NCBI RefSeq assembly: GCF_050908995.1
Contig: NC_135132.1
Span: 4,707,001-4,771,000, forward strand
Length of the DNA: 64,000 nt
Origin: Andrena cerasifolii
Lineage: Eukaryota > Arthropoda > Insecta > Hymenoptera > Andrenidae
Direction of reading: 5' to 3'
This document shows positions 22,876 through 33,854 of this stretch, in pieces. The translations under genes were made by a program, and so were the position numbers. Position 1 is the stretch's first letter. Each line of letters starts with the position of its first letter. The notes under the pieces are model-generated. The model was not told the DNA's origin, did not search any database, and saw nothing but the letters and a program-made list of their open reading frames with translations.

Positions 22876-23859
22876 ATATAGACGCAAATGAATCTGACAA
22901 TGAGTGAACGAAAGACGTGCGACAATAGCGTAGCAGTCAGTGTCAAGGATCAGCCACTTAAACAGCCGATAGAGGGCAGCACATCACTATTCTTAAGTGT
23001 CCTGCGCGCTGCGTTACAGTTCTTACCGTTATTATTACCTCTAACCTTTATTATAACCTGCTGCAATAAACTCGTGCTGGGTTTCGTTCTGCAAACGGTC
23101 CACTGCTAATTATGCAGACAAACAGGAATTCGGTGTCCCATGATTCGTCTTGCAGCAAAGAAACGACAGAGGCCAGCGCCAGGCGCCCGGCGTTAGCGCG
23201 TGTCACGCTTAATCCTCGAGCTGATGAAATTTTTTCGCGCTGCCCATGGGGCATAGGGCGGCGTCCCGGGGCTGCCCGTATCTGGCTGTCTTTCCGTGCC
23301 GTCAGCTCCCGCTGGAGAAACGCCGGCCCGTGTTTTATGCAAGCCTCGGGTTTTATGCAATGAGACTGCAATATCAAACGCTGCGAGAAGCGAGCTACCG
23401 GAGTGCCGCTGAATAAAATATCCAACCCTATAAAAAAAAAAAGGATGGGAAAAGGGAAGAAGGCGGCAGAGTGAAAAAAGCAGCACGGACCCTGAGCAAG
23501 AGGGATGCTGAGAACTGGACGCGTTTCGATTTTTATATTCTGGTTCTTATGTGTACAGTGGACAACGTCATCCTGGACTCCTCCGTGCGTTGCTCGGCAT
23601 TATGTAGATACCTATTTACAATGTACCTATTCATCACTACACCTTGAGGATAGATGGCGCGGGAGGTTAATGATGGCGGCTGTGATTGATTGCATTGTAG
23701 TAGAGTTGAATTTTGGGGCTTGGAGTAGTTTTTCGTGAATTGGAAATTTCTTCTGTGGCATTTCTTAAGGGAGGGTATGTAAATTTTACATATTGATATA
23801 TAATTCACGCTAGTAGAATACTGTGCTGAACACATGGACCATGGTAGATTTCTATGAAA
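22876..23859. other. Unique region with a CpG-rich core
   Basis: 23150-23410 is CpG-rich and complex. The rest is mixed. Overlapping open frames on opposite strands argue against a coding gene. An AGATGGCGC motif lies at 23652-23660. Confidence 0.35.
23652..23660 (+). promoter_or_regulatory. CTCF-like AGATGGCGC motif
   Basis: Exact AGATGGCGC, followed by GGGAGG. Binding not shown. Confidence 0.3.
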
Positions 23860-24085
23860 AGTGTAATGCTACAATAAGCGCTCCAAGCTTGCGTCAACAA
23901 AAGTTTGTAATTTCTTCGAAAAAACTTAAGAAATCTTTTTTCAAAATTTTGTTAGCGCAAGTCTGCAGCGCTTATCGTGCCATTAAACTTTGGTTTAAAA
24001 TCCTTGTTCTGTCGCTTGTACTTTAGGAGTTACGCGCGAAAAAGTGAGAGTGCCTATTTGACTTTGAGGTTAGTTTTCACACCTT
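23860..24085 (+). repeat. Foldback repeat, family F, copy 1
   Basis: ATAAGCGCTCCAAGCTTGCG (23873 on) is mirrored by CGCAAGTCTGCAGCGCTTAT near 23957-23976, giving a palindrome of roughly 120 bases. It continues into TTGTACTTTAGGAGTTACGC and GTGCCTATTTGACTTTGAGG. The same right arm and tail occur on the minus strand at 46660-46815. Confidence 0.75.
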
Positions 24086-26879
24086 AAAAAGCGATTGGGC
24101 ACCAAAGTACGCACTTTAGTAAATTGCATCTCCATTCATTCAAGAAGGTCATGGGATATTATAAATGTTGATCAGGATCAAGTAACTAATTAAGATACAA
24201 CGCTGGCGCCAGAATAGGAATCACAGATTCTCGAAAACGTAGGTCGGTGGGAACGAAGGAAAGAAGGAGGTTGAAGGATGAGTTCGAAACTTAGATTGGT
24301 GTCACGTGGCCGTCGTCGATCTGCGAGCTGGTGGAGCGGTTGAGGTGGCCGAGGGAGCGCGACGCTTCGCCGGGAGGGGGGGCGGAAGGGAAAACGTTGT
24401 AACAGCACGATCCGAGGCGACTTAACCGGCAAATCCGACGTAAGACCTTCCGCGAAATCTCTATTTCCGTGAACGCCGTGTTTCCACGCTGTTTCCGTGT
24501 ACTCGACCGAACTATCCACTTCTTCCTACCCCAAACCCCCTCCCGGTCTCGTCCTTATCCCTGATCCTTCTTGTTGTTTAACGTTAAGAAATATTCGCGG
24601 CAACTTGGAGATGGTTGGCTCGATGTCCTCGTTCACGCGACTCTGTCGTCTCGCATTGATACCATTTCGAAAAAATAGAGGCATAAGCGTTTGAGCACCA
24701 CTGTTTGCGACTTTGTGAATGGTTGATTTTTTCTATTTCTCATTCACTGTTTGTTCTCTGTACTTTGGGAATCTCCGAATTATTGAGTTCTCATACTTCT
24801 TTAAAGAAAAAGTGTATCTAGTTCCCCAGCCTAGGTCTAGAGGTAGCTAGAGTCCAGATGTTTGCATCGAGAACCATATTCTATGGTAGATTTCCGATCT
24901 CGTTACGAAGGATCTAGATCAATTAATGGATGATTAGTACTAGCAATAGCTAGATCCCAAAAGTGTCTTCTTAAAATCACCTTTTGTCCCACCTCTGATA
25001 GACCAAGGAGTAGTTGAGGCTAAGGATCTACACGAATAACCCGATGAGCTAGGACTAAGAATACCCAGATTCAGGAATCTTCCTCATTGAAGACACTTCT
25101 AGCCACAAATACAGGCATCCCATGAATAATAACATGAATGATGCAACTAAACTTTGAATAGAACCCTTTTTATTTGCCTCCCTCTTTAACTGTGTCTCCC
25201 TAGGCGCTTTGCGTCGAAATGTTGCTGGATTAAGTTCTTAATTGGCCGACCCATGGAGTAATTGAAGAGCACTTAGAGCGGCTCAGCGTTCCGTGCTACG
25301 TGATCGCGAGCTCGAACACCGAAAATCATCGAGAGTCTCGTTTCTCGCAGACGCGACTAGCGATCTCTTCTGGGGGCAGGCTGATTCGCAGTACCGTCCC
25401 CGTTCAGTTGGATCTACACGCACGGTTTTCATGTAAATCAGCGGCTTAAAGCCTTGATTGTTTGCCCCGCGGCTAATTAAAGTGTACTTAGAGCGGTTTA
25501 ATTTCCGTCGTTGCTGGTAAATCGTAGCGGAGATACTACAAGCACCAGTCACCTGGATTTTACGAAAACTAGGTGTGGGAATCTAATGATGGCTTTCTAT
25601 CTTAAATTTCTCTGCCACTATGAATAGATGAGCTGAAACTAGTATAAAAAGGGTGTACAGAGGTGCTAAGTCTAGAAAATAACTGAGAAACATCTGCGTC
25701 TCGTCAATCCAGCTACTGCCACTGGTCGCAGTAGCTGTGGGAGATCAGTTAGCTGAGTTTTCTGGAAACAATCGTAATATTAATAGGAATTTTCCTTGGG
25801 GGCTGGGTGGAAATCTACACGACACGATGCAGCTCGATTCTCAGCATCAAATTGCAATAAATGGGTGACCTGGGATAGTAGTCAAGTATTTTGTGTTCAT
25901 CAACAGTTACTATGGCTGATGTCAAAACACTGAGCTGCGTTTATCTCGGGAAAGAGTGAAGCAAGTGTCGTACTGTACATAACCTTTTTCATACAGAATG
26001 ACCTGCCAGAGGTGTTGAAAAAATTTGTGCACTACTTCACACGATTCGCTGTACACCACCACAGCAGCATGTGTGGTGTATCAGTGCTTGAAATTCGTGA
26101 TACTTCAGTTTTCCTTCAGGCAGTTCAGGAACACCCAAATTGGGTTGCCATGCAAATAAGTAATACAAGAACATGAATTATAGTCAATAATTCAATAGTA
26201 CAGCTTCTTTACAATGATAGCATGCGGATTGTCACGCAACATGTTCCAGAACTTCTATCAAGACGTTTGTGGCGTTCAGGGACTGTCTGCTGATATAATA
26301 CTGACCTTTTCAGGTGTCTGGAATGCATTTGACCCAGTAGGGTGTGGTGTGCAATCCAAGATTTTCTAAGAAAACTGTTATTCAGAGTAATTCATCCATT
26401 TTAATAGTCTCCGTTGAAAATTCTTACAAAAATTCTGTAACACTAAAAATTAACTCCTCCTTATCCTAAACCTGGTGTCAATAGGAGCAATTTGTTGCAC
26501 TCTTTCACAAAATCATTTACACGAGTCAGTATACGTAATACCCTTAACCATAAAGATGTCTTACCTACTCCACTGTATTGGTGCTACATTTTACCCCCAC
26601 TAGGAAGCTAGATATTTCTATAACAGACACTTCTATATGCACCAATCAATAAAAATGAAGATTCAGCTCGCCTTGAATAATTTCTAAACACACACCAGGC
26701 TTTTGCAATAAGGAAATCACTTGGCACACGTTTCTGTCACCTAACCGCGGTTGCGGTGAAGACAGTCCCTGGCCACAGTGGTGCGGCCCGGTCACAATGA
26801 TCACGTTGTATGTGACCAGGCTTCACTCAACCTTTCCCACGTACAATCCCCATCGCGGTTCACGTTAATCTTAATGGAT
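24086..26879. other. Long unique region, no gene found
   Basis: 24220-24480 and 25190-25550 are CpG-containing and complex. The word ACTTAGAGCGG occurs twice (near 25270 and 25490) next to TAATTGG/TAATTAA words, as sometimes seen in regulatory DNA. 25560-26740 is AT-rich without repeat structure. Confidence 0.35.
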
Positions 26880-27349
26880 TAATTTCTTAATTGGCTGCCT
26901 GGTGTAATTGAAACGTGGCTGGGGGAGGGGGGGGCTCGACGAAACTCCAGAACTCTGTAACTCGCGGGACTTCCCCCGTTCGATTCGAGACGACTTCGGA
27001 ACAATGTTTGCGCGGAACGTGTCGCCGCGGCCCGAGAAAAGTTCATCGGGTAGATACCTGGGAGCCACGGTTCCGCAGCCTTTGTTACACTTTCTGCATT
27101 CCGCGCGGATTTAAGATAAGGAAAGCGCGGGGCGGCTTGCACGCGAAACTGCCACCAAGTTTGCTGATTGCTAGACTCGGGGCCGCGCGGATTCCGTCCC
27201 CCTTTCCGCGGGACGCCGGGATGCGTTGCAGATTTGTGGGTTCTTTTGTGCTGTTTCTTTTTCCAAGTGAATTGGATTTCGGCTGAGGAAAAACAGTTCC
27301 TCGTGGTGGGAGGAGGGGGCACAGTTGGGGTGCATGTTTTGAGCGCTAA
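26880..27349. other. CpG-rich island
   Basis: High CpG content, with overlapping open frames on both strands up to 147 codons in several phases. This is typical of GC-rich non-coding DNA, not of one gene. It starts with TTCTTAATTGGCTGCCTGG, which resembles a phrase at 5195. Confidence 0.4.
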
Positions 27350-27588
27350 TTAAAGGGTTATACCTAGTCAGGCGGCCGAAAAGAGGCGAATATTTGTGAT
27401 TTTTTTTTGAAGAAGCGGAAGCGTATAATTTTACAAAACTTTTTGCGTTTCAAAGAGCAACATTTAAAGAACATTTGGTAATTTTTTCGTAGAAAAATAT
27501 TTACGTTTATAATTAAATAACAAGCGACATCCAAGAAGCATTTTTAAAAATTTGGTTTTGCGGTGAGCATTGCCATTCGGAACCAGAT
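27350..27588 (+). mobile_element. Single arm of TTAA palindromic element, family P
   Basis: From TTAA at 27350, AGGGTTATACCTAGTCAGGC onward, the sequence follows the left arm of 3706-4458 for about 239 bases and stops abruptly after GGAACCAGAT. The second arm and centre are missing. It is either a truncated insertion or the product of palindrome deletion. Confidence 0.88.
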
Positions 27589-27867
27589 GCGGTAGTGGAA
27601 CCTCAGAACTGTATTTTACAATTGTTGTATGCGTTTTGTTATGAATGGACGCGACAGTTTCTAGATTCTACCCTCCACCCCTGTTGTACTGCACGCACGT
27701 CAAGAAGTGCCCCATAGATCATGCAGCATTTTCTTGCCCTTATTGAATTTACATATTTCTTCTCAGAGAGAAGTTTCCCCTGGTACACTTCCTTCTGCTT
27801 TACGACCCCTCTGGTTTCCATGAAGTTGCAGCAACACCTAATGCTCCTCTGTTCTCTTCTGTTTCAG

Positions 27868-28022
27868 GTAGGTCTAGTAAGCAATAAATTGATTTGTGTT
27901 CTGTGCACGAAGGGAAAGTACGTGCGAAGATTCTAGACAGTATGATGATGGCAAACCTACCCCCCGTTATGCTGCCACCCCTTACCGACTATGGAATGCT
28001 GACTCCTACCCTCGGAATAAAG
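27868..28022 (+). CDS. Possible 5' exon, coding part 27942-28022
   Basis: The stretch is bounded by a strong acceptor (pyrimidine-rich CTCTGTTCTCTTCTGTTTCAG ending at 27867, described in two parts as CTCTGTTCTC and TTCTGTTTCAG) and by a consensus donor AAG|GTGAGT at 28022/28023. A stop at 27885-27887 is followed by three in-frame ATGs (27942, 27945, 27948). They open a 27-codon frame beginning MMMANLPPVMLPPLTDYG that runs to the donor in phase 0. The peptide is Pro/Leu/Met-rich with no domain I know. If real, this is a second exon with a 5' UTR part and the start codon, with the remaining exons further right. No partner exon is identified, so chance remains possible. Confidence 0.3.
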
Positions 28023-28469
28023 GTGAGTCGCGATGATCCAGTTTCGATTGGCGACGCAGATCTTCTTGACCAAATTTTCTTCTAATCACGACAATTCACG
28101 CGCCCTCGAAGAATTAACGTGGCAGTGCTCTGGCGTCGACATTCTCGATTCGTAATAATCAATTTCATAGGCGGGACCTAAGTAGAGTTTTGAAAAAAAA
28201 AAAAAAGAAATAAGAAAAGGCAAGGAATAAGCGTAAAATTTAGTCGGTGTTTTGGGGTAAGTGAACCAACGTCGTACCCTTTCTCAATCTTTCTCTATCC
28301 TCTGTCAGTGAATATTGTACAGCACAATGCTACGAATGACACCAATTCTGAACTGTAGTTGCTTGCTTCCGTCACGACCAAAATACTGATGTGACGTGTG
28401 AGTACGTGATTTGCAATTTCCTCTTGTTTTGTTTTTCCACTTTATTTCCAACCTGGAGAAGGCATGCCG
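28023..28469. other. Non-coding spacer
   Basis: Mixed sequence with a poly-A run of about 14 near 28191. If the exon at 27868-28022 is real this is intron. Nothing else is seen. Confidence 0.35.
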
Positions 28470-28638
28470 TTAATCCTCTCAGCGCTGGTGACATTCAACC
28501 GGTGAGCGCACCCCGCGTGCGGGAATGCTTTGCTCCTGTACGTTAGTCATATTGGCTGAACGCCTAAAGGCGGCCTCCGCACGGGCTGCGCCGACTAGCG
28601 ATGAGCGTGCTGATACGTGACAACGCTGAGAGGGTTAA
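28470..28638. mobile_element. TTAA-ended MITE (169 bp)
   Basis: TTAA lies at 28470-28473 and 28635-28638. The terminal inverted repeats TTAATCCTCTCAGCGCTG and TTAACCCTCTCAGCGTTG (right end in reverse) match at 16 of 18 positions. The interior is CpG-rich and short, with no reading frame. It has the format of a piggyBac-type MITE. Confidence 0.82.
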
Positions 28639-29474
28639 TTTATCAAACTTTTTCTTTCGTGTATCTTTTTGACTGCCTTGTCACATTGTAGATGTTAACA
28701 TTCAGACTTTTTATCAATGTTCTTTAGAGTAGAATTACTAAGGTCTGATTTATTAATAATTCTGAATATTTCGCACTGTTTATTTGAGAAATTTAATATC
28801 TACGCGATTCAGGTACGTCACATCAATAATTACCAAACAGGGGACAACGTTTGAGGTGGCTGGCGTATTGGATCAAAGGAGGTCCAAATTAAATTTATAT
28901 AAAAATTAGATTTATATAAAAATTAGAAGGTTAGGCAAATTTCGAAAATTCCTTGTACCAAAAGGAATTGGAACGCTCTTTGTCATTTTGCGATCTCAAG
29001 CTTAGCTTTCAGGATATAACCGATTGCAGTTTAGGAGTTCTATGTGTATTCCTGACGTGGGCTTTTGAAACGTCACACAACGTAGGCGCAATTTAAAACC
29101 CTCAGCACTAATATACTAATAATAAGAAAATACAGGGAGTTTCTTCATATCTATGTGGAAAGTACTGTTATTAAAAAAAAAAAAAAACAACAGTCTGTAT
29201 AAACATATGTCCATTGTCTTGTTGTTTTTGACAAGAGAAATGTGCAAGGTCGTACCATCTATTTGGATAAAATTGTGCATTTAGTTAGTCAGTAGGTACA
29301 CAAGATTTCACAAGACAATCGAAATCAAAATTTGATTTCTTCCAAATTTTCTACATGGATCTATGTATGACTAAGAACTAATTGAATTTAAATAGCTAAT
29401 CGTAGGAATAATGAACAGAAAAAAGTGTACACGTACGCCTGGATGGCAGTTGAGTTGCCACAAAAACTTATAAG
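28639..29474. other. AT-rich spacer
   Basis: AT-rich, with a poly-A of about 15 near 29172. The short direct repeat AATTTATATAAAAATTAGA is at about 28890. Nothing else recognised. Confidence 0.35.
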
Positions 29475-30024
29475 AGAAGTTCGGCAACTCGAAAATTCAA
29501 AAAAATTTGAAACTTTGTTGAAATCTAGCTCAAGTGATGCTAATAACGTAACTATTTTTTTAGATGACAATATAATGGTTCTAAGGGTGAAAACACCCCC
29601 TCAAAGAAATTGTGAGTTTTCATATTAACGTGAATATCTGCGAAACCCTAAAAGATATCGAAAAAAAGTTCAATTTAAAGTTTTATGGCTTTCGATATGT
29701 TATAACATGGCGATAACGAATTTTCGAAAGAAATGGCGGTGGGGATACATTTTGAAAAAAAAATTTTTTTTTCGCAAATTCTTTATCGCTGTGTTATAGG
29801 ACATAAAAAACTATAGAACTTTGAATTTAACTTCTTTTTGATATTTTTTACAGTTTCGTAGATATTGCGGATAATCTGAAAACTCGCTATTTTTTCGAGG
29901 TGGTGTTTTCACCCTTAGGACCGTGTTTTATTGCCGAATCAAAAAATAGTTATATAAGCATCACTTGAGCTACATTTCTGCAAAGTTTCAGTATTTTTTT
30001 TAATTTTCGAGTTGCCGAACTTCC
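29475..30024. mobile_element. Foldback element, family G (about 550 bp)
   Basis: GAAGTTCGGCAACTCGAAAA at the left is mirrored at the right end. The arms then share, in order, TGAAACTTTG, TAGCTCAAGTGATGCT, AAGGGTGAAAACACC and AAAGATATCGAAAAAAAGTT/ATATCAAAAAGAAGTTAAAT. The stem is about 250 bases with an AT-rich centre near 29765. The ends lack TTAA and I see no clear target duplication. A partial relative is at 49835-50140. Confidence 0.8.
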
Positions 30025-30889
30025 CTTGTCAGGATTTCCTTGCAAATTTTTCATTAATACGTCCTATGCATTTGACAAATTATTATACAGGTGGCTTACT
30101 AAATAGCTGTGTGAAAAATTGGATCCAAATCAGTGACCCAAAGTACACATGAAAAATTTAATACCAAAGCATGCTTTGGATCTCGACTTTTACCCTCCGT
30201 CGACTTGCAATTTTCAATGTTTCTTTTCGTTATTCATACACCGCCAGTTAGTACCTACGTAATAAAAACATATCATCATCATAATCAATTCATCAACAAT
30301 TATGCAATCTACCTCAAGGCGTGGAAATACGGTTAGTTCTCCCATCAATAAATTAACCGTAAATAAGCTTGTCGAGAGCAGCATTCGTAACCGCCGTCTA
30401 CCTTAATTCCGTTAAGGGTGAAGCAGTCCTTGGAAATCCGCCCCAAGGATGCCACGCGGCGTTATTATGTCCCCGTGTTCCCGCTGATAATCCTGCAAAT
30501 TTAAAGACTTAATTTCGTTTCGAAGCTGACGCGACTTTCGCGGGCACAAACGCGAAAAGAGAATTCGTTCCCCGCGTTTGCCTGGGAATTCTCCGCGGGG
30601 ATGGAGCACTGTATCGTCCCTCTCTAGCTTCCCTTTGGGGTATCTGCATTTCTGTTTGCATGAAGGCCAGCCACGTCTTTCGAAACGCGTTTCACGCTTT
30701 GGCGCGACGGGGGAATGTGCGAGTATGGGAAAAAGGGTGGAATAAGTGGATTTGGACTGGTCGTATCGATGTGTTTACTTATTTTAGGTATTTTTTATTT
30801 ATTCTTCTGGAGTATGGTAATTTATAGTCGTGTGCAAAAAAGCATGCAATATTTTGGAGATCGAGGGAATGGCAGAAACTCAGTTTTGA
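30025..30889. other. Unique region
   Basis: AT-rich up to 30340, then a CpG-containing complex stretch at 30400-30720. No convincing exon. Confidence 0.35.
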
Positions 30890-31470
30890 GTTTGGTAATC
30901 GAAATTTGAGATTTGAGGGAGGGGAAAATAAAAATTTTAGTTCTGAGGGAGAGAAAATTACAAATTTTAGTTTTGGGGAGGGGGAAATCCAATTTAGAGA
31001 TTAGAAATCCCAATTTTGAGTTTTGCGGTAGGGATTCAAATCTGAATTTTAAGGGGGAATCCAAATTTGAGTTTTGAAGGGGAATCGAAATTTGAGTTTT
31101 GAGGGGGAATCGAAATTTGAGTTTTGATGGGCAATCCAAGTTTGAAATTTGAGGAGGAATCGAAATTTGAATTTTGAGGGGGAGTCCAAATTTAAGTTTT
31201 GAAGGGGAATCCAAATTTGAGTTTTGAGGGGGAATCCAAATTTGATTTTTGAGGGGGAATTCAAATTTGAGTATTGAGGGGGAATCCAAATTTGATTTTT
31301 GAGGGGGAATTCAAATTTGAGTATTGCGGTGAATCCAAATTTGATTTTTGAGGGGGAATTCAAATTTGAGTTTTGAGCAGGGAAATCCAATTTTGTATTT
31401 CCAAACTCCAAATTGGGTTTCCCCTCCCGCCAAACACAGATTTGGATTTCTCCCCCAAACTCAAATTTGG
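30890..31470. repeat. 25-bp minisatellite (GAATCCAAATTTGAGTTTTG)
   Basis: About 20 units of GGGGGAATCCAAATTTGAGT TTTGA form, with exact 25-base spacing in 31208-31330 (AATCCAAA/AATTCAAA landmarks at 31208, 31233, 31258 and 31283) and looser spacing outside. The 155- and 120-codon minus-strand frames here are by-products of the repeat. A detached group of the same unit lies at 32776-32878. Confidence 0.9.
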
Positions 31471-32310
31471 GTTAGAAATTTTTTCCCCTATAAAACGTGC
31501 CGGCTCCTTCCGCTCGGCTATGTTATTGACGCCTCGTGTGCGAAGATGAATACATTTTTACCATGTGCCCAAAAAGTATACTGTAGATTCTTTACACTGT
31601 GCTTTAGAAGTTTTGCATGTGCGTATTTTACATATTTTTAAATTGTACATGAATATTGTCCCTATATATGAATTCATGCACTGGCTTTGTATAAACACCA
31701 TGAAATTCTATTTCATCATAAAAGTCAATAAAATTTTGAAGTAACAAAAAAACTTCTCAACTTCTATGACAGAACCAATTATTAATTTATTTATTTGAAC
31801 TACATACATGTTTGCTTCCATAGGTATACAGTGAAGGAAATACTCCGCTCCATGCTTTATTTTAAAAATTTGATTCTAAAAGAGTACCTAGATGGTCGAT
31901 CACACTTCATATAAAAAAAAAATGTTAAAAATATCGGCGAAAAACTGATTGGAACATAAAGTTTTCCCCTCATCGCTATCGTCGTTTCGTCCGAATTCCC
32001 ATCACACTCCCAGTTTAACTGCTCTGGTTCACTGCTGGACCAGTTAATATTTACACAAGAGGCAGATTTTGCAACACTGTCCAACAAGAATTTACATTTT
32101 CAGATTCGGATGAAAGGTTCCCTTTTCATCGAGGTATATTTCAAAGTATTCGATGTCATCAATGACAAATGCTATTTCTATTGATATGTTTCCAAAATGT
32201 ACAAATATCCAAGCACGATTAAACTACCAACTTGTGGTTATTTTGCAAACTTACGAGACAAATCCTCTTCGAAATTCATAGCATATTTTATCAATGATCA
32301 TTTCCTAGAG
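31471..32310. other. AT-rich spacer
   Basis: AT-rich sequence, nothing recognised. Confidence 0.35.
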
Positions 32311-32535
32311 AGTGATAGGTGCACCAGGAGTAGCGAGGTCTTCAATGCGCATGCTCAAAGCCGAAGGGGGTCAAAGTGGGCGGAGCGTTTGGAAAAGCAT
32401 TGATTCGATTGGAAGCCTGACACACCTTCTACTGTCGGGGCATTTGTATTGGGGGGCTGGCGTTCAACGCCCCACCCACTGACCTATTTCTCCCCTCCTA
32501 TTCCTCTGAACTCCGCCCACAAACCTGTATCACAA
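32311..32535. repeat. Short dispersed repeat, family C, copy 2
   Basis: GAGGTCTTCAATGCGCATGC, a GTGGGCGGAGCG box, then GAACTCCGCCCACAAACCTG near the right end repeat the block order of 5445-5602. The ends GTGATAGGT and ACCTGTATCAC are near-mirror images, suggesting short inverted termini. Confidence 0.6.
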
Positions 32536-32775
32536 GGAAACACATCGAAACGCCAATTTTGACGAAACTTTGGTGAGAAGTAATGTATTTTTTTTGTCGA
32601 TGATCGTCCATAGCTACTGAAGAGGTGAAAACAACCCTCAAACTGGGGTGTCGAATGCGGGGAGACTCCATTTCGTACAGAACAGGAGTAAACTGCGCGT
32701 ATAATAATCTTTATTGCAGAACCAGAAAAAAATCGGAATACTCGGGTAAACGCACTTTGTAAATAAGACACTGAG

Positions 32776-32878
32776 GGATGCGGAATCCAAATTAGAGTTT
32801 GGGGGAGGGGGAAATCCTATTTTGGGATGGGAAATCCGAATTTGAGTTTCGAGGGGCGGAGTCCAAATAAACTCCACC
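32776..32878. repeat. Detached cluster of the 25-bp minisatellite
   Basis: CGGAATCCAAATTAGAGTTT and GGAAATCCGAATTTGAGTTT units match those of 30890-31470. They lie 1.3 kb away and are separated from them by the family C repeat and AT-rich DNA. Confidence 0.7.
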
Positions 32879-33821
32879 TCAAATAGGGATTATCGATACA
32901 CATCGTTCTCATTTAATTTGTTTAACATTTAATTTTAAAAGTAAGTGCAGCGCCCTCTGCACGTGGATTTTGGACCTATTCTATAGCCTACAGCAGTCCC
33001 ATTAAAACTAAGGTTCTTCTGGTATATTGTTCATCGAAATCGCCTCAGTAGTATTTGAGTTCTGTGCTTTCAAACATTTTTATACAATGATATAGATAAG
33101 ATGAGAAAATTACTTCCCCCTTTTCTAAAGCCTTTCGAATATATCCACCATCACTAACGCATCATCCTAAATAGTAGAATTTAATTGCCAGCGATTCCTT
33201 GAGCCTCCCGCTGTCATTTGCAATGTCATTGGCCTCGAGGTTCTGTTGACGTCTGCCACCTTCTCACCCTCCATACTCGCCCCACGAAAAAAAAAACGCC
33301 TGGGTATTTCGATGTCGATAAAAAAACACCCCCGGCGACCCTTCGGGTATCGCCTTTTATCTGAGAGCTTTGTAGTCCCCCCTGGCGTCCGTTCGTGCCG
33401 CGTTTCGGCCGCCTCTCTGCAAACCGCGAGATATTAATTAAAATTCCTCTGGAAATACTTGAGAGATGCCGGTGAGACGGGTGTCTGGTAATATATTAGT
33501 CCTCTACGCGTCTAATCTACTGGATGATCCTCCGTGTACTGGCTTTACAGAATGGGAAAGGGAGGGACGGTGGTTGATGGTAATTATGTTAGACATAAGT
33601 GACCCTCCAGGTATGTGTCATATCTGTTATTACATGGTGATCAACTTTGGGACATGCCTTTGGATACTGATGAATGCAACATAAGATTCATTTTTTTTAG
33701 GGAACTCTACGGATAAAGGAGTTAGATTAAACGGGATTTTAAGTTGGTGGTAGAGTTGTAGGTATACATAGATGTAACTAGCAGTAGTAAGATTTGTTTG
33801 GATTATTAATAGTAATCAGAA

Positions 33822-33822
<1 letters not shown>
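32879..33822. other. Unique non-coding stretch
   Basis: Mixed, with a C-rich complex part at 33180-33440. No repeat or exon supported. Confidence 0.35.
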
Positions 33823-33852
<30 letters not shown>

Positions 33853-33854
33853 AA
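33823..33854 (+). repeat. (AAG)n microsatellite
   Basis: About ten uninterrupted AAG triplets, followed by A/G-rich imperfect sequence to about 34020. Confidence 0.95.

Noticed and set aside
30822..31411. Minus-strand frames of 155 and 120 codons
   Set aside because: They lie in the 25-bp minisatellite and change frame with each unit; no domain is present.
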